In this document: positions 1-7,137 of the stretch, one piece after another
Layout of the letters: each line of letters starts with the position of its first letter
How positions within the stretch are numbered: the stretch's first letter is position 1
The notes under the pieces: model-generated
What the model saw: only the letters and a program-made list of their open reading frames with translations
Database searches by the model: none
What the model was told of the DNA's origin: nothing
Program-made: the position numbers and the translations under genes
DNA from: Pseudomonadota bacterium
GTDB taxonomy: Bacteria > Pseudomonadota > Alphaproteobacteria > Rhodospirillales > 2-02-FULL-58-16
Direction: 5' to 3'
NCBI GenBank assembly: GCA_022572335.1
Contig: JACZWD010000016.1
Span: 1 to 19,813, forward strand
DNA: 19,813 nt

Positions 1-170
1 CCGAGCCAGGTGCCGCCGGCGTGGCGGTCCAGCCCGGCGACCACCCAGGCGCGGTCCGGCCAATGGCGCGCCGGCGGCTCCCAGGGGCGGTCGGCCATTT
101 CGTCGCGGTTCACCGCCAGCACGATCGGCCAGTCGTCGCCCGGGCGGTGCAGGATCACCAGGGTGCACAT
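1..170 (-). CDS. NRDE/TANGO2 family protein, 5' part only (3' end beyond the window edge)
   Basis: The reverse strand from the ATG at 170 reads MCTLVILHRPGDDW, then AVNRDE at about residues 19-24, then AGLDRHAGGTWLG up to the window edge. Met-Cys at the start, the NRDE motif and a GGTWLG segment are the hallmarks of the NRDE (DUF833, TANGO2-like) family. Known members are predicted N-terminal-nucleophile proteins in which Cys2 becomes the N-terminal residue after Met removal. The molecular role of bacterial members is not settled. An AGGA ribosome-binding sequence lies about 7 nt upstream of the ATG, which supports this start. Only the first 56 or so codons are present; families of this type usually run to about 250 residues. 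The gene reads away from everything else here, and a repeat element begins 35 bp upstream of its start. Confidence 0.85.
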   Translation of the reverse strand, partial: MCTLVILHRPGDDWPIVLAVNRDEMADRPWEPPARHWPDRAWVVAGLDRHAGGTWL

Positions 171-205
171 GATCGAGTCCTCATAATCCGTTTGTCCCGT
201 CGGCG

Positions 206-488
206 CTAGTGGCCCGTATCAGCTAAAGTGCACCCATACGATCGCTTTTCCCGTTGCCTCGGCAGGAGGGGAGGCGTAGGCGATGCGGGGCCATCGGAAA
301 GCCTTCCCGACGCCCCGGGGGGCCACCGGGGGGTGTCCGCCCGACACTGTATGCGGGGGGCGCCCCCGCGGCCCCCGGCGTCGTCGCGCGCCGCTTGTGG
401 TGCATGCACACCAAGGCGCGACGCGCTCCTAGCCGGAAACCTCGCAACGCCGTCGTAGGGGTGCAATTTAGCTGATGCAGGCCACTAG
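206..488. mobile_element. MITE-like non-coding element with 36-bp terminal inverted repeats, IS630-type ends
   Basis: The ends 206-241 and 453-488 are inverted copies matching at about 32 of 36 positions. Both outer ends are CTAG followed inward by GTGGCC. IS630/Tc1-mariner elements are known to insert at CTAG and duplicate the TA, so 209-485 is best read as the element, with TA duplications at 207-208 and 486-487. The roughly 210-bp interior has no convincing reading frame, so the element would be non-autonomous and would need a transposase in trans. Its left 118 bp (209-326) reappears inverted at 16073-16232. It lies between the NRDE gene and the DUF1476 gene. A REP-like palindromic repeat not moved by IS630 enzymes is the main alternative. 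Confidence 0.7.
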
Positions 489-604
489 ACTGGAGCCCGC
501 CCGATATTATCGATCATTGGCATGGGCGGCGCGTTTCCGTTGCGCCCCCGTGCATTCGACCGTAGAATCTTCGGGCGCACGAATGGCATCGGGGGGTGGG
601 CTTG

Positions 605-970
605 ATGGAAGACACATTTCGCAAACGCGGCAAAGGCTACGAGGCGAAATTCAAGCTGGACGAGGAAATGCGCTTCAAGGCGGAGTCGCGGCGCAACAAG
701 CTGCTTGCCCTGTGGATCGCCGAACGGTTGGGGATGAACAGCGCCGAGACCGAGACCTATGTCAAGGAGGTCATTCTCTCGGACCTCGAAGAGCCCGGGA
801 TTGACGATGTCGTCCGCAAGGTGATCAAGGATTGCGAGGAGCGCAAGGTGCCGATCTCCGAGCCGGAGCTGCGCGCCGAAATAGAGCGTCTCGACGCCAT
901 CGCCCTCAAGCAGATCGGGGGGGAATATCCCGACCCGCTCGGCCCCGATCACGGGCCGGTGGGCGGCTGA
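605..970 (+). CDS. DUF1476 protein, F1-ATPase inhibitor zeta-like
   Basis: The 121-aa product contains GKGYEAKFKLDEEMRFKAE, then RRNKLLALWIAERLGM and a helical C-terminal half. This is the conserved pattern of DUF1476, found almost only in alphaproteobacteria. The Paracoccus member is subunit zeta, which binds F1-ATPase and inhibits ATP hydrolysis with its N-terminal segment. Family members are about 105 residues; this one carries an extra Gly/Pro-rich tail (GGEYPDPLGPDHGPVGG). The ATG at 605 is preferred because it matches the usual N-terminus. In-frame GTG (596) and TTG (602) codons just upstream are possible, and the run of G at 591-600 could serve as a weak ribosome-binding site. The gene converges with purB. 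Its stop codon sits in the loop of the first of two duplicated hairpins. Confidence 0.88.
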   Translation: MEDTFRKRGKGYEAKFKLDEEMRFKAESRRNKLLALWIAERLGMNSAETETYVKEVILSDLEEPGIDDVVRKVIKDCEERKVPISEPELRAEIERLDAIALKQIGGEYPDPLGPDHGPVGG

Positions 971-1016
971 CGGGCCGCCCCCGATCACTAGCCGGTGGGC
1001 GGCTGACAGGCCGCCC
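943..1016 (+). repeat. Tandem 36-bp duplication carrying two GC-rich terminator-like hairpins
   Basis: Units 943-978 and 979-1014 match at 33 of 36 positions. Each contains the hairpin GGGCGGC, a 6-nt loop, GCCGCCC (961-980 and 997-1016). In the first copy the loop begins with the TGA stop of the DUF1476 gene. No T-tract follows, so termination is uncertain; the hairpins could equally protect the 3' end of the transcript. A third GC-rich inverted repeat follows at about 1022-1042, before the convergent end of purB. Confidence 0.7.
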
Positions 1017-1087
1017 CCGTCCGCGGCGCCCCGGGGCCGCGCCAAGGACCGACGATTTCCGGCCTCCCGGATCGGCGCTCCTTGGTC

Positions 1088-2386
1088 TCAGCCCTCGCCG
1101 AACACGCGTTTGAATATCGTGTCCACGTGTTTGGTGTGGTAGTCCAGGTCGAACAGGGCGGCCAGGGCCCGGGCGTCCAGATGCCGGGTCACCTCGGCGT
1201 CGGCCTCGAGGAGTTCGAGGAAGCTCTTGCCTCCCCCGCCCACGGTCATGGCGTTGCGCTGCACGGCGTCGTAGGCGTCCTCGCGGCTCATCCCGGCCTG
1301 GGTCAGCGCCAGCAGCACCCGCTGTGAGAAAACCAGCCCGCCCAGCCGGTCCAGGTTCTGCCGCATGGCGTCCGGGTAGACCACAAGCTTTTCCACCACC
1401 CCGGCCAGGCGCGCCAGGGCAAAGTCCAGGGCGATGGTGGTGTCGGGGGCGATGATTCGCTCCACCGACGAATGCGAGATGTCGCGCTCGTGCCACAGCG
1501 CCACGTTCTCCAGCGCCGGTATGACCGCGGCGCGCACGACCCGCGCCAGGCCGGTCACGTTCTCGGTGAGGATGGGGTTGCGCTTGTGGGGCATGGACGA
1601 GGACCCCTTCTGGCCCGGGGCGAAGTATTCCTCCGCCTCGCCCACCTCGGTGCGTTGCAGGTGGCGGATTTCGGTGGCCAGACGCTCGACCGAGCTGGCG
1701 ATGACCGCCAGGGTGGCGAAGAAGGCGGCATGGCGGTCGCGCGGGATGACCTGGGTGGAAACGGGCTCGGCGGCCAGGCCCATTTTCCTGGCCACGTGTT
1801 CCTCGACGAAGGGGTCGATGTTGGCGAACGTGCCCACGGACCCGGAGATGGCGCAGGTGGCGATTTCCTCGCGGGCCGTTTCCAGGCGCCTCCGGTTGCG
1901 CTGGAATTCGGCATGAAAGCCGGCCAGCTTGAGGCCGAAGGTGGTGGGCTCGGCATGGATGCCGTGGCTGCGGCCCATGCAGGGCGTGTGCTTGTGCTCG
2001 AAGGCCCGTTGCTTGAGCGCCGCCAGGAGCCCGTCGATGTCGCCCAAGAGGATGTCGGCGGCCTGGGTGAGTTGCACCGCGAGGCAGGTGTCGAGCACGT
2101 CCGACGACGTCATGCCCTGGTGCACGAACCGGGCCTCGGGGCCCACGTGCTCGGCCAGGTTGGTGAGGAAGGCGATGACGTCGTGCCGGGTTTCGCGCTC
2201 GATCTCGTCGATCCGCCCGACGTCGAACTTGCCGCGCTCCCACACCGCCTTGGCGGCGTCGCTGGGGATGACCCCGAGCTCGGCCTGGGCGTCGCAGGCG
2301 TGGCCCTCGATCTCCAGCCAGATGCGGAATCTGTTCTCGGGCTCCCAGATGGCGGTCATCTCGGGCCGGCTGTAGCGTGGGATCAT
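1088..2386 (-). CDS. purB: Adenylosuccinate lyase
   Basis: This 432-aa fumarase/aspartase-superfamily enzyme cleaves SAICAR to AICAR and adenylosuccinate to AMP, releasing fumarate in both steps of purine synthesis. The N-terminus MIPRYSRPEM is the usual one for alphaproteobacterial PurB. The superfamily signature loop GSSSMPHKRNP is intact at about residues 260-270, and the HQGMTSSDV and GRSHG blocks expected of PurB are present. The open frame continues far upstream, but homologous sequence starts only at the ATG at 2386, which also gives the normal family length. The sequence just before it (GCGAGGCCACA) has only a weak Shine-Dalgarno. The gene is convergent with the DUF1476 gene and divergent from the acid-ceramidase-like gene, with 129 bp between the two starts. 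Confidence 0.97.
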   Translation of the reverse strand: MIPRYSRPEMTAIWEPENRFRIWLEIEGHACDAQAELGVIPSDAAKAVWERGKFDVGRIDEIERETRHDVIAFLTNLAEHVGPEARFVHQGMTSSDVLDTCLAVQLTQAADILLGDIDGLLAALKQRAFEHKHTPCMGRSHGIHAEPTTFGLKLAGFHAEFQRNRRRLETAREEIATCAISGSVGTFANIDPFVEEHVARKMGLAAEPVSTQVIPRDRHAAFFATLAVIASSVERLATEIRHLQRTEVGEAEEYFAPGQKGSSSMPHKRNPILTENVTGLARVVRAAVIPALENVALWHERDISHSSVERIIAPDTTIALDFALARLAGVVEKLVVYPDAMRQNLDRLGGLVFSQRVLLALTQAGMSREDAYDAVQRNAMTVGGGGKSFLELLEADAEVTRHLDARALAALFDLDYHTKHVDTIFKRVFGEG

Positions 2387-2426
2387 TGTGGCCTCGCGGC
2401 GGTTGAGGAACCAGGGAGTCCTGGGA

Positions 2427-2455
2427 ATTGTACTAGAACCACCCGATGTTGAGAA
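2427..2455 (-). promoter_or_regulatory. Candidate sigma-70 promoter for purB
   Basis: On the reverse strand a TTCTCA box (2450-2455, 4 of 6 to consensus) lies 17 bp from TACAAT (2427-2432, 5 of 6). Transcription from here would start about 35 nt before the purB ATG. The leader would carry a small inverted repeat, CCAGG GAGT CCTGG, at 2411-2424. No PUR-box-like operator was recognised. Confidence 0.42.
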
Positions 2456-2515
2456 ACATGATATGGTCCACCCGCCGGGGCGGCACCGTCCCCACCCCCA
2501 CCGAGAGGTTTCCCT

Positions 2516-3517
2516 TTGGCCGCAGCGACAGGCCCTTTCCCCCGGGAACTGCGCGCCATTCCCTTGATCGAGGCCGGAAACGGCGGCCCCGTGGCGCTGG
2601 CCGAGGCCGCTCCGGAGCGGCTGCGGGATGTCCTGACCCTGGGCCGGCGCCATTACGGCCGCGTCGCACTGCGCCTGGGGGATTGGGCCGGCCGGCGCTG
2701 GCTCGCCAAGTCGGACAACCCCTATGGCAGCGAAATCGCCGCCGTGGCGGCGCGGGGCGGGCGGCCGGGCGCGTTCCTGCTCAACCTGTCCTACGAATGG
2801 ACCTGCACGACCGGGGTCGGGCCGGACCCTTCGGGAAATGGCGCCCGCATGTTGCGCACCCTGGACTGGCCCCTCGACGGGCTGGGCGCCAACCTGGTCG
2901 TGGCCCGGCACGAGGGGGACATGGGGCCGTTCTACAACGTCACCTGGCCGGGCCTGGTGGGCGTCGTCACGGCCATGGCGCCGGGGCGCTTTTCGGTCGC
3001 CCTCAACCAGACGCCCATGCGCCGCTACAGTCCGTGGTGCTGGCTGGACTGGAGCATCGCCCGCGGACGCTGGTGGCGGTCCCGGGCCATTCCGCCCATC
3101 CACCTCTTGCGCCGGGTGTGCGATACCTGCCGCACCTACGCCGACGCCAAGGCCGCGCTGGTCGAAACGGCGCTTTGCCTGCCCGCGTTCTTTGCCCTGA
3201 GCGGCGTCGCCCCGGATCAGGGGTGCGTCATCGAGCGGCTGGAGGACCGGGCCGCCGTTCGCCAGGCGCCGACCTCGGTCGCCAACCACTGGATGGCCTT
3301 TGGCGTCCCGGACCGGCCGCGGGGCGAAGAAAGCGCGGAGCGTTGGCGGATGATGGAGCAGGCGCGCCAGGGTGCCGCCGCCGATTTCTCCTGGCTGGCG
3401 CCGCCCATCCTCAACCAGACCACCCGCGTCGCCATGATCGCCAATGCGGCGCAAGGGTCCCTCATGGTCCAGGGCTTCGAAGCCGACGGTCCGGCGACCG
3501 CCGTGTTCACCCTTTAG
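2516..3517 (+). CDS. Acid ceramidase/NAAA-like Ntn hydrolase (linear amide C-N hydrolase)
   Basis: The 333-aa product has the core of the acid ceramidase/N-acylethanolamine amidase and C45 group. A candidate nucleophile Cys97 lies in EWTCTTGV. RTLDW (114-118) matches the R-x-x-D-F block that follows the Cys in that family. YNVTWPGLVGVVTAMAPGRF (about 140-159) and VALNQTPMRR (about 161-170) complete the Ntn fold pattern. Relatives hydrolyse amide bonds of N-acyl compounds; the substrate here is unknown. No signal peptide is visible, so a cytoplasmic enzyme is likely. In eukaryotic relatives an autocatalytic cut before the Cys activates the enzyme; here about 96 residues precede it. Translation should start at TTG 2516, because GAGAGG (2503-2508) is correctly placed 7 nt upstream and the first internal ATG would remove conserved sequence. 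The gene stands alone and ends in a hairpin shared with the MFS gene. Confidence 0.75.
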   Translation: MAAATGPFPRELRAIPLIEAGNGGPVALAEAAPERLRDVLTLGRRHYGRVALRLGDWAGRRWLAKSDNPYGSEIAAVAARGGRPGAFLLNLSYEWTCTTGVGPDPSGNGARMLRTLDWPLDGLGANLVVARHEGDMGPFYNVTWPGLVGVVTAMAPGRFSVALNQTPMRRYSPWCWLDWSIARGRWWRSRAIPPIHLLRRVCDTCRTYADAKAALVETALCLPAFFALSGVAPDQGCVIERLEDRAAVRQAPTSVANHWMAFGVPDRPRGEESAERWRMMEQARQGAAADFSWLAPPILNQTTRVAMIANAAQGSLMVQGFEADGPATAVFTL

Positions 3518-3547
3518 TACCCTCCTATTGTGATAGAGGGTACTTAA
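3513..3547. terminator. Shared hairpin between convergent genes, possible bidirectional terminator
   Basis: AGTACCCTC (3516-3524) pairs perfectly with GAGGGTACT (3536-3544) around an 11-nt loop. Adding the flanking CTTT and TAAG extends the stem to about 13 bp with one mismatch. The left arm holds the TAG of the amidase-like gene. The loop holds the stop of the MFS gene (3525-3527), and the right arm encodes its last residues. Neither side has a strong T-tract, so termination efficiency is uncertain. Confidence 0.5.
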
Positions 3548-4745
3548 GCACCCTGGGGAACGCGGCGAACCAGATCAGGGTCGCCACCTCCACGGCCAGG
3601 ATCACGCCGAAGGCGGCCTGGTAGGCCATGGGCGCGTAGCCGCCGCTTTCGCTCACCGGCCACAGGTCGATCACCGCGCCGATTCCCCACTGGAGCGCGA
3701 ACGCGGCGGAAAAGACCAGCACGTTCAGCCCCGTGATGACACGCCCGGCCAGCCCGGGCGGAAAGCTTTGGGACAGCACGGCGTAGGACAGGATCCCGGC
3801 CGGCCCGAAGAACCCGAACAGGCCCCACACCACCGCCACCGACTCCGTCCACCCGAACGCCAGCGCCGCCTGGAGCACGATGAACGTGCCCATGCCGCCG
3901 ACGGCGACGGCCATGGGCTTGATGCCGAGGCGGGCGAGGCGTTCGGCGATGAGGCCCATGAGGAGGAACCCGGCGATCATCGCCGTGGCGATCAGCAAAA
4001 GGTGGTTGGCGACGTCGGCGCGCCCGAGCCCCGCCACGTCGCGCAGCCACGGTCCCGACCACAGGCTCTGGATGGAGAGAAACGCCGCCTGCACCGCCAC
4101 GGTCAGCGGCGCGATGCGCCAGAAGACGGGACTGGTGAAGACCTTCACCACGCCGCCCATCTGGTCGCGCAACGGGGCCGGCGGGTAATCGCTTTTGCGC
4201 TCGGGGACGACCACGAAGATGGCGGCGGCGGCGGCCAGGGTGAGGGCGCCCAGGAACACGAACACGCCGCGCCAGTCGGTCACCTGCAGCGCCGCTTCCA
4301 CCGGCACCGTTCCGGTCAGGGCGCCGAGGCCGCCGACGGCCATCTGGCACCCGTTCACCAGCGGGATGCGGGGGCCGGGAAACCACATCACGAACGCCTT
4401 GAACGCCGCCATCAAACAGGCGGACACCCCCAGCCCGATCAGGGCGCGGCCGAGGATCAGGCCCGCCGACGTCTCGGCGGCGGCGAAGACGAAGGCGCCG
4501 AGGGCGGCGACGGTCAAGAGCACCGCTTCGGTCCGTCGCGGTCCGAAACGGTCGAGCACGATGCCGAGGGGAAGCTGAGCGGCGGCGAAGGTCAGGAAAT
4601 AGGCGCTGGTCAAAAGGCCCAGGTCGCCGGCGGTGAGACCAAGGTCCCCGACCAGATCGGGCGCGATCACCGCGTTGACCACCCGGAAAAGGTAGGACAT
4701 GAAGAAGCCGAGGGCAAAGGGGACGAAAACGCGGAGCAGGGTCAT
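3525..4745 (-). CDS. Major facilitator superfamily permease
   Basis: The 406-aa product has about twelve hydrophobic segments. The MFS motif-A loop appears as GIVLDRFGPRRTEAV between the second and third segments. The open frame reaches 4799, but the ATG at 4745 begins MTLLRVFVPFALGFFMSYLFR, the normal MFS first helix; the extra 18 residues upstream are not membrane-like. No clear Shine-Dalgarno precedes this ATG. The gene lies 100 nt downstream of tctA on the same strand and may be read from the tct transcript, which suggests a related acid or its breakdown product as substrate. That is inference: MFS proteins cannot be assigned a substrate from sequence alone. Confidence 0.88.
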   Translation of the reverse strand: MTLLRVFVPFALGFFMSYLFRVVNAVIAPDLVGDLGLTAGDLGLLTSAYFLTFAAAQLPLGIVLDRFGPRRTEAVLLTVAALGAFVFAAAETSAGLILGRALIGLGVSACLMAAFKAFVMWFPGPRIPLVNGCQMAVGGLGALTGTVPVEAALQVTDWRGVFVFLGALTLAAAAAIFVVVPERKSDYPPAPLRDQMGGVVKVFTSPVFWRIAPLTVAVQAAFLSIQSLWSGPWLRDVAGLGRADVANHLLLIATAMIAGFLLMGLIAERLARLGIKPMAVAVGGMGTFIVLQAALAFGWTESVAVVWGLFGFFGPAGILSYAVLSQSFPPGLAGRVITGLNVLVFSAAFALQWGIGAVIDLWPVSESGGYAPMAYQAAFGVILAVEVATLIWFAAFPRVLKYPLSQ

Positions 4746-4845
4746 CGGGGGGCTTTCGAACGTTGGGTTTGCGCCGTCGGAGGCGCGGCCGGGGCACACA
4801 CGCCCGCCCAGGGGCTGGGCACGGGGTGGCCGACCGGGCGGGTCC

Positions 4846-6534
4846 CTAGTCCTCTTTCAGGGGCACCGTGTGCCCCAAGGCGGCCTCGATCCGCCAGCCT
4901 CCCCGCGCCCGCTGCCACACCGTGAATGCGCCGTAGGCCAGCACCACCGTCGCCACCACGGGCCGCACGATGCCGCCCATCATGTAGAGCGGCACGGATA
5001 CGGCGAAGCACGCCGCCGGCAGGAAGACGAGAGTCCACTTCTTGCGCCCGCGCTGTACCTGGTACATGGGGAAACCGGCGGAAAACACCGCGATGATGAG
5101 GAAGAACAGCGACCACGGCCGGGTGAAGAAGGGGCTGAGGTCGGACGTGATGGCGAAGGCCCGGGCCAGGTTGAGCTCGGCGATGTTGCCCAGCACCACG
5201 CCCAGGATCATCGGCGCCAGGGGAAAGCCGAAGTGGCGCATGATGAAGCCGAGAATGCCGAACCACACCAGCGTCCAAACATCGAACTCGACGTTGTTGA
5301 TGGCGTAAACGCCGATGCCGCAGAAGCCGAGAATGACGCTCGCCAGCACGTACATGCGGACCCTGGTGACCAGCACGAAGACGCGGAGCATGAAGGACTG
5401 CAGGCCGACCATCATGAAAGTGGCGACGAAGAATGCGAGGAAGATCGAATACGCCAGCACCGGCTCGTCGCTGATGAAGGTGGGGCTGGGGACCACGTCG
5501 TGGATGAGCAGCGCCCCCAGCATCACCGCCGTCGTCACGTCGCCGGGGATGCCGAGGGCCATCATGGTGATCAGGGCGCCGCCCTCGACCGCGTTGTTCG
5601 AGCTTTCCGGCGCGATGATGCCGTCGGCGATGCCGGTGCCGAACTTCTCCGGGTGCTTGGAGGCCTTCTTCGCCTGGTCGTAGGCCAGGATGTTGGCGAT
5701 GGAGCCGCCGGCGCCCGGCAGGATGCCGGTGAACACGCCGATGAGCGACGAGCGGACGACGATGGTCCAGCGCTTCGCCACTTCCGCGATGGCCCGGCGG
5801 TGCTCGATCCTGACATGGACGGTCCCGGTCTCGGTTAGGGACCTTCGCGCCGCCGCGGGATCGCGGACGTCGCTCAAGAGCTGGCTGAAGGCAAAAAGCC
5901 CGATCAGCACCGCAATGAAATCGAAGCCCTGGAGTATCGTGTCCGAGCCGAAGTCGAAGCGCGCCATGCCGACGGCCTCGTCCTCGCCGACGGTCCTTAT
6001 CAGGAGCCCAAGGATGCCCGCGATCAGTCCCTTGACCATGTTCTTGCCGGCCAGGCTGGCGGTGATGGTGAGGGCGAACATGACCAGCATGAAGTAATCC
6101 CAGGGGTTGAACTCGAGGCCGATGCGGGCCAACTGCGGCGCCAGGGTCATCAGCAGGATGGCGCTGATGATGCCGCCGCAGAACGACGACCATACCCCGA
6201 TGCCGAGGGCCAGCCCCGGCTCGCCCTTCTTCCGCGCCATGGGGAAGCCGTCGAAGGTGGTGGCCACCGATGAGGGCGTTCCGGGAATCCCGGTGAGAAT
6301 CCCCGCCATGAGGCCGCCGGAAAGGCCGCCGACGAGGACGCTGACCATGGTCGCCAGCCCCTGGGACGCCGGCATGCCGAAGGTGAAGGGCAGGGTCAGC
6401 ACCACCGCCATGGCGATGGTGAAGCCGGGGATGGCGCCCGCGATCAGTCCCCCGGCGACCCCGACCATCATCAGCATGAAGGTCTTGATCGTGGCCAGTT
6501 CAACAAAGGCGGCGATGACGTTTTCTATAATCAC
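4846..6534 (-). CDS. tctA: Tripartite tricarboxylate transporter large membrane subunit (TctA)
   Basis: TctA is the large permease of TTT carriers. It works with TctB and a periplasmic TctC protein to import carboxylates using an ion gradient. The 562-aa product shows the conserved opening GGLIAGAIPGFTIAMAVVLTLPFTFGM, then GILTGIPGTPSSVATTFDGFPMARKKGEPGLALG, and a second glycine-rich repeat (GVFTGILPGAGGSIANILAYDQAKK) typical of TctA. It is about 60 residues longer than usual, with an added C-terminal hydrophobic stretch and a charged tail. It starts at GTG 6534, with CAGGA 6-7 nt upstream and 13 nt after the tctB stop, so translation is probably coupled. The three tct genes run in the order C, B, A. 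Confidence 0.95.
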   Translation of the reverse strand: MIIENVIAAFVELATIKTFMLMMVGVAGGLIAGAIPGFTIAMAVVLTLPFTFGMPASQGLATMVSVLVGGLSGGLMAGILTGIPGTPSSVATTFDGFPMARKKGEPGLALGIGVWSSFCGGIISAILLMTLAPQLARIGLEFNPWDYFMLVMFALTITASLAGKNMVKGLIAGILGLLIRTVGEDEAVGMARFDFGSDTILQGFDFIAVLIGLFAFSQLLSDVRDPAAARRSLTETGTVHVRIEHRRAIAEVAKRWTIVVRSSLIGVFTGILPGAGGSIANILAYDQAKKASKHPEKFGTGIADGIIAPESSNNAVEGGALITMMALGIPGDVTTAVMLGALLIHDVVPSPTFISDEPVLAYSIFLAFFVATFMMVGLQSFMLRVFVLVTRVRMYVLASVILGFCGIGVYAINNVEFDVWTLVWFGILGFIMRHFGFPLAPMILGVVLGNIAELNLARAFAITSDLSPFFTRPWSLFFLIIAVFSAGFPMYQVQRGRKKWTLVFLPAACFAVSVPLYMMGGIVRPVVATVVLAYGAFTVWQRARGGWRIEAALGHTVPLKED

Positions 6535-6547
6535 CTAGTGTCCTGGC

Positions 6548-7051
6548 TCATCCGAAGGGATTGAAGATCATGCCCGGTGGCAACATTACATCGAGCCCGA
6601 AGGTAAACAGGCTCCACATGCCGCCGATGGTGAGGAGCGCAACGGCGCCGTGGAACAACGGCTTGCGGCCTTCCCACCCGCCGAGCATGCCGAGAAGCAC
6701 GAATACGAACAGCACGCCGCCGATGAGCATGCCGAGCACCGGCAGGGTCGCCAGGTAGGCGAAGAACAGGGCGAAGCACCAGAGCGGATTGCGCCAGTGG
6801 GCGATCCAGCCCCTCAACCCCGCTCCGCGGGGGGCCCCGCCGTCGTCCGTCCCTTCCGGTTCACGTCCCAGGGACTGGAACAGGTACAACATGGACAGGA
6901 ACGCCAGCACGGCGAGGACCACCCTCGGCCAGGTGGACGGCATCAGGACCCCGTAGTCGGGCTGGCGGATGTCGAAGCTGGCCCAGAAGAAGACGCCGCA
7001 GAAGACGAGCAGGACGATGGCGATGACGACGTCGCGGTTGAGACGTTGCAT
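6548..7051 (-). CDS. tctB: Tripartite tricarboxylate transporter small membrane subunit (TctB, DUF1468)
   Basis: The 167-aa product has four hydrophobic segments in the 1 + 1 + 2 arrangement of TctB: residues about 9-25, 44-60, and two long ones in the C-terminal half. A hydrophilic loop rich in Gly, Asp and Arg follows the second segment. It starts with MQRLNRDVVIAIVLLVFCGVFF, with the first helix right after a short basic N-terminus as in the family. TctB is poorly conserved in sequence, so the assignment rests mainly on topology, length and position between tctC and tctA. It is separated from tctC by 86 nt that contain an attenuator-like hairpin. Confidence 0.92.
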   Translation of the reverse strand: MQRLNRDVVIAIVLLVFCGVFFWASFDIRQPDYGVLMPSTWPRVVLAVLAFLSMLYLFQSLGREPEGTDDGGAPRGAGLRGWIAHWRNPLWCFALFFAYLATLPVLGMLIGGVLFVFVLLGMLGGWEGRKPLFHGAVALLTIGGMWSLFTFGLDVMLPPGMIFNPFG

Positions 7052-7077
7052 GGCGGTCTCGCGGCGATCGAGCGCCG

Positions 7078-7111
7078 AAAACGGCCCGGACCGGCGTTAC
7101 GGCCCGGGCCG
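7078..7111 (-). terminator. Attenuator-like hairpin between tctC and tctB
   Basis: On the reverse strand CGGCCCGG (7104-7111) pairs with CCGGGCCG (7082-7089) around a 14-nt loop and is followed directly by TTTT (7078-7081). This is a short but complete intrinsic-terminator shape just after the binding-protein gene. Partial termination here would give more TctC than membrane subunits, a known arrangement in binding-protein-dependent transporters. Confidence 0.6.
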
Positions 7112-7137
7112 CTTTCGAGTGGTTTTACCCTTTGTTT

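Noticed and set aside
209..485. Small frames inside the first repeat element as possible genes
   Set aside because: Inverted-end symmetry and repeat copies explain the sequence; products are Arg/Pro/Gly strings.
906..2243. Long minus-strand frame inside purB
   Set aside because: Arg/Gly/Pro-rich shadow of purB in another frame, typical of GC-rich coding DNA.
2446..3624. 392-codon plus-strand frame over the amidase-like gene
   Set aside because: Overlaps the supported TTG-started gene in a different frame; low-complexity Arg/Gly/Ala product with no family pattern.
4746..4845. Terminator between tctA and the MFS gene
   Set aside because: CCCGCCC/GGGCGGG arms exist but are over 30 nt apart and no T-tract follows.
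3768..4925. Long plus-strand frame opposite the MFS gene
   Set aside because: Glu/Gly/His-rich antisense shadow; the minus strand has a clear membrane permease.
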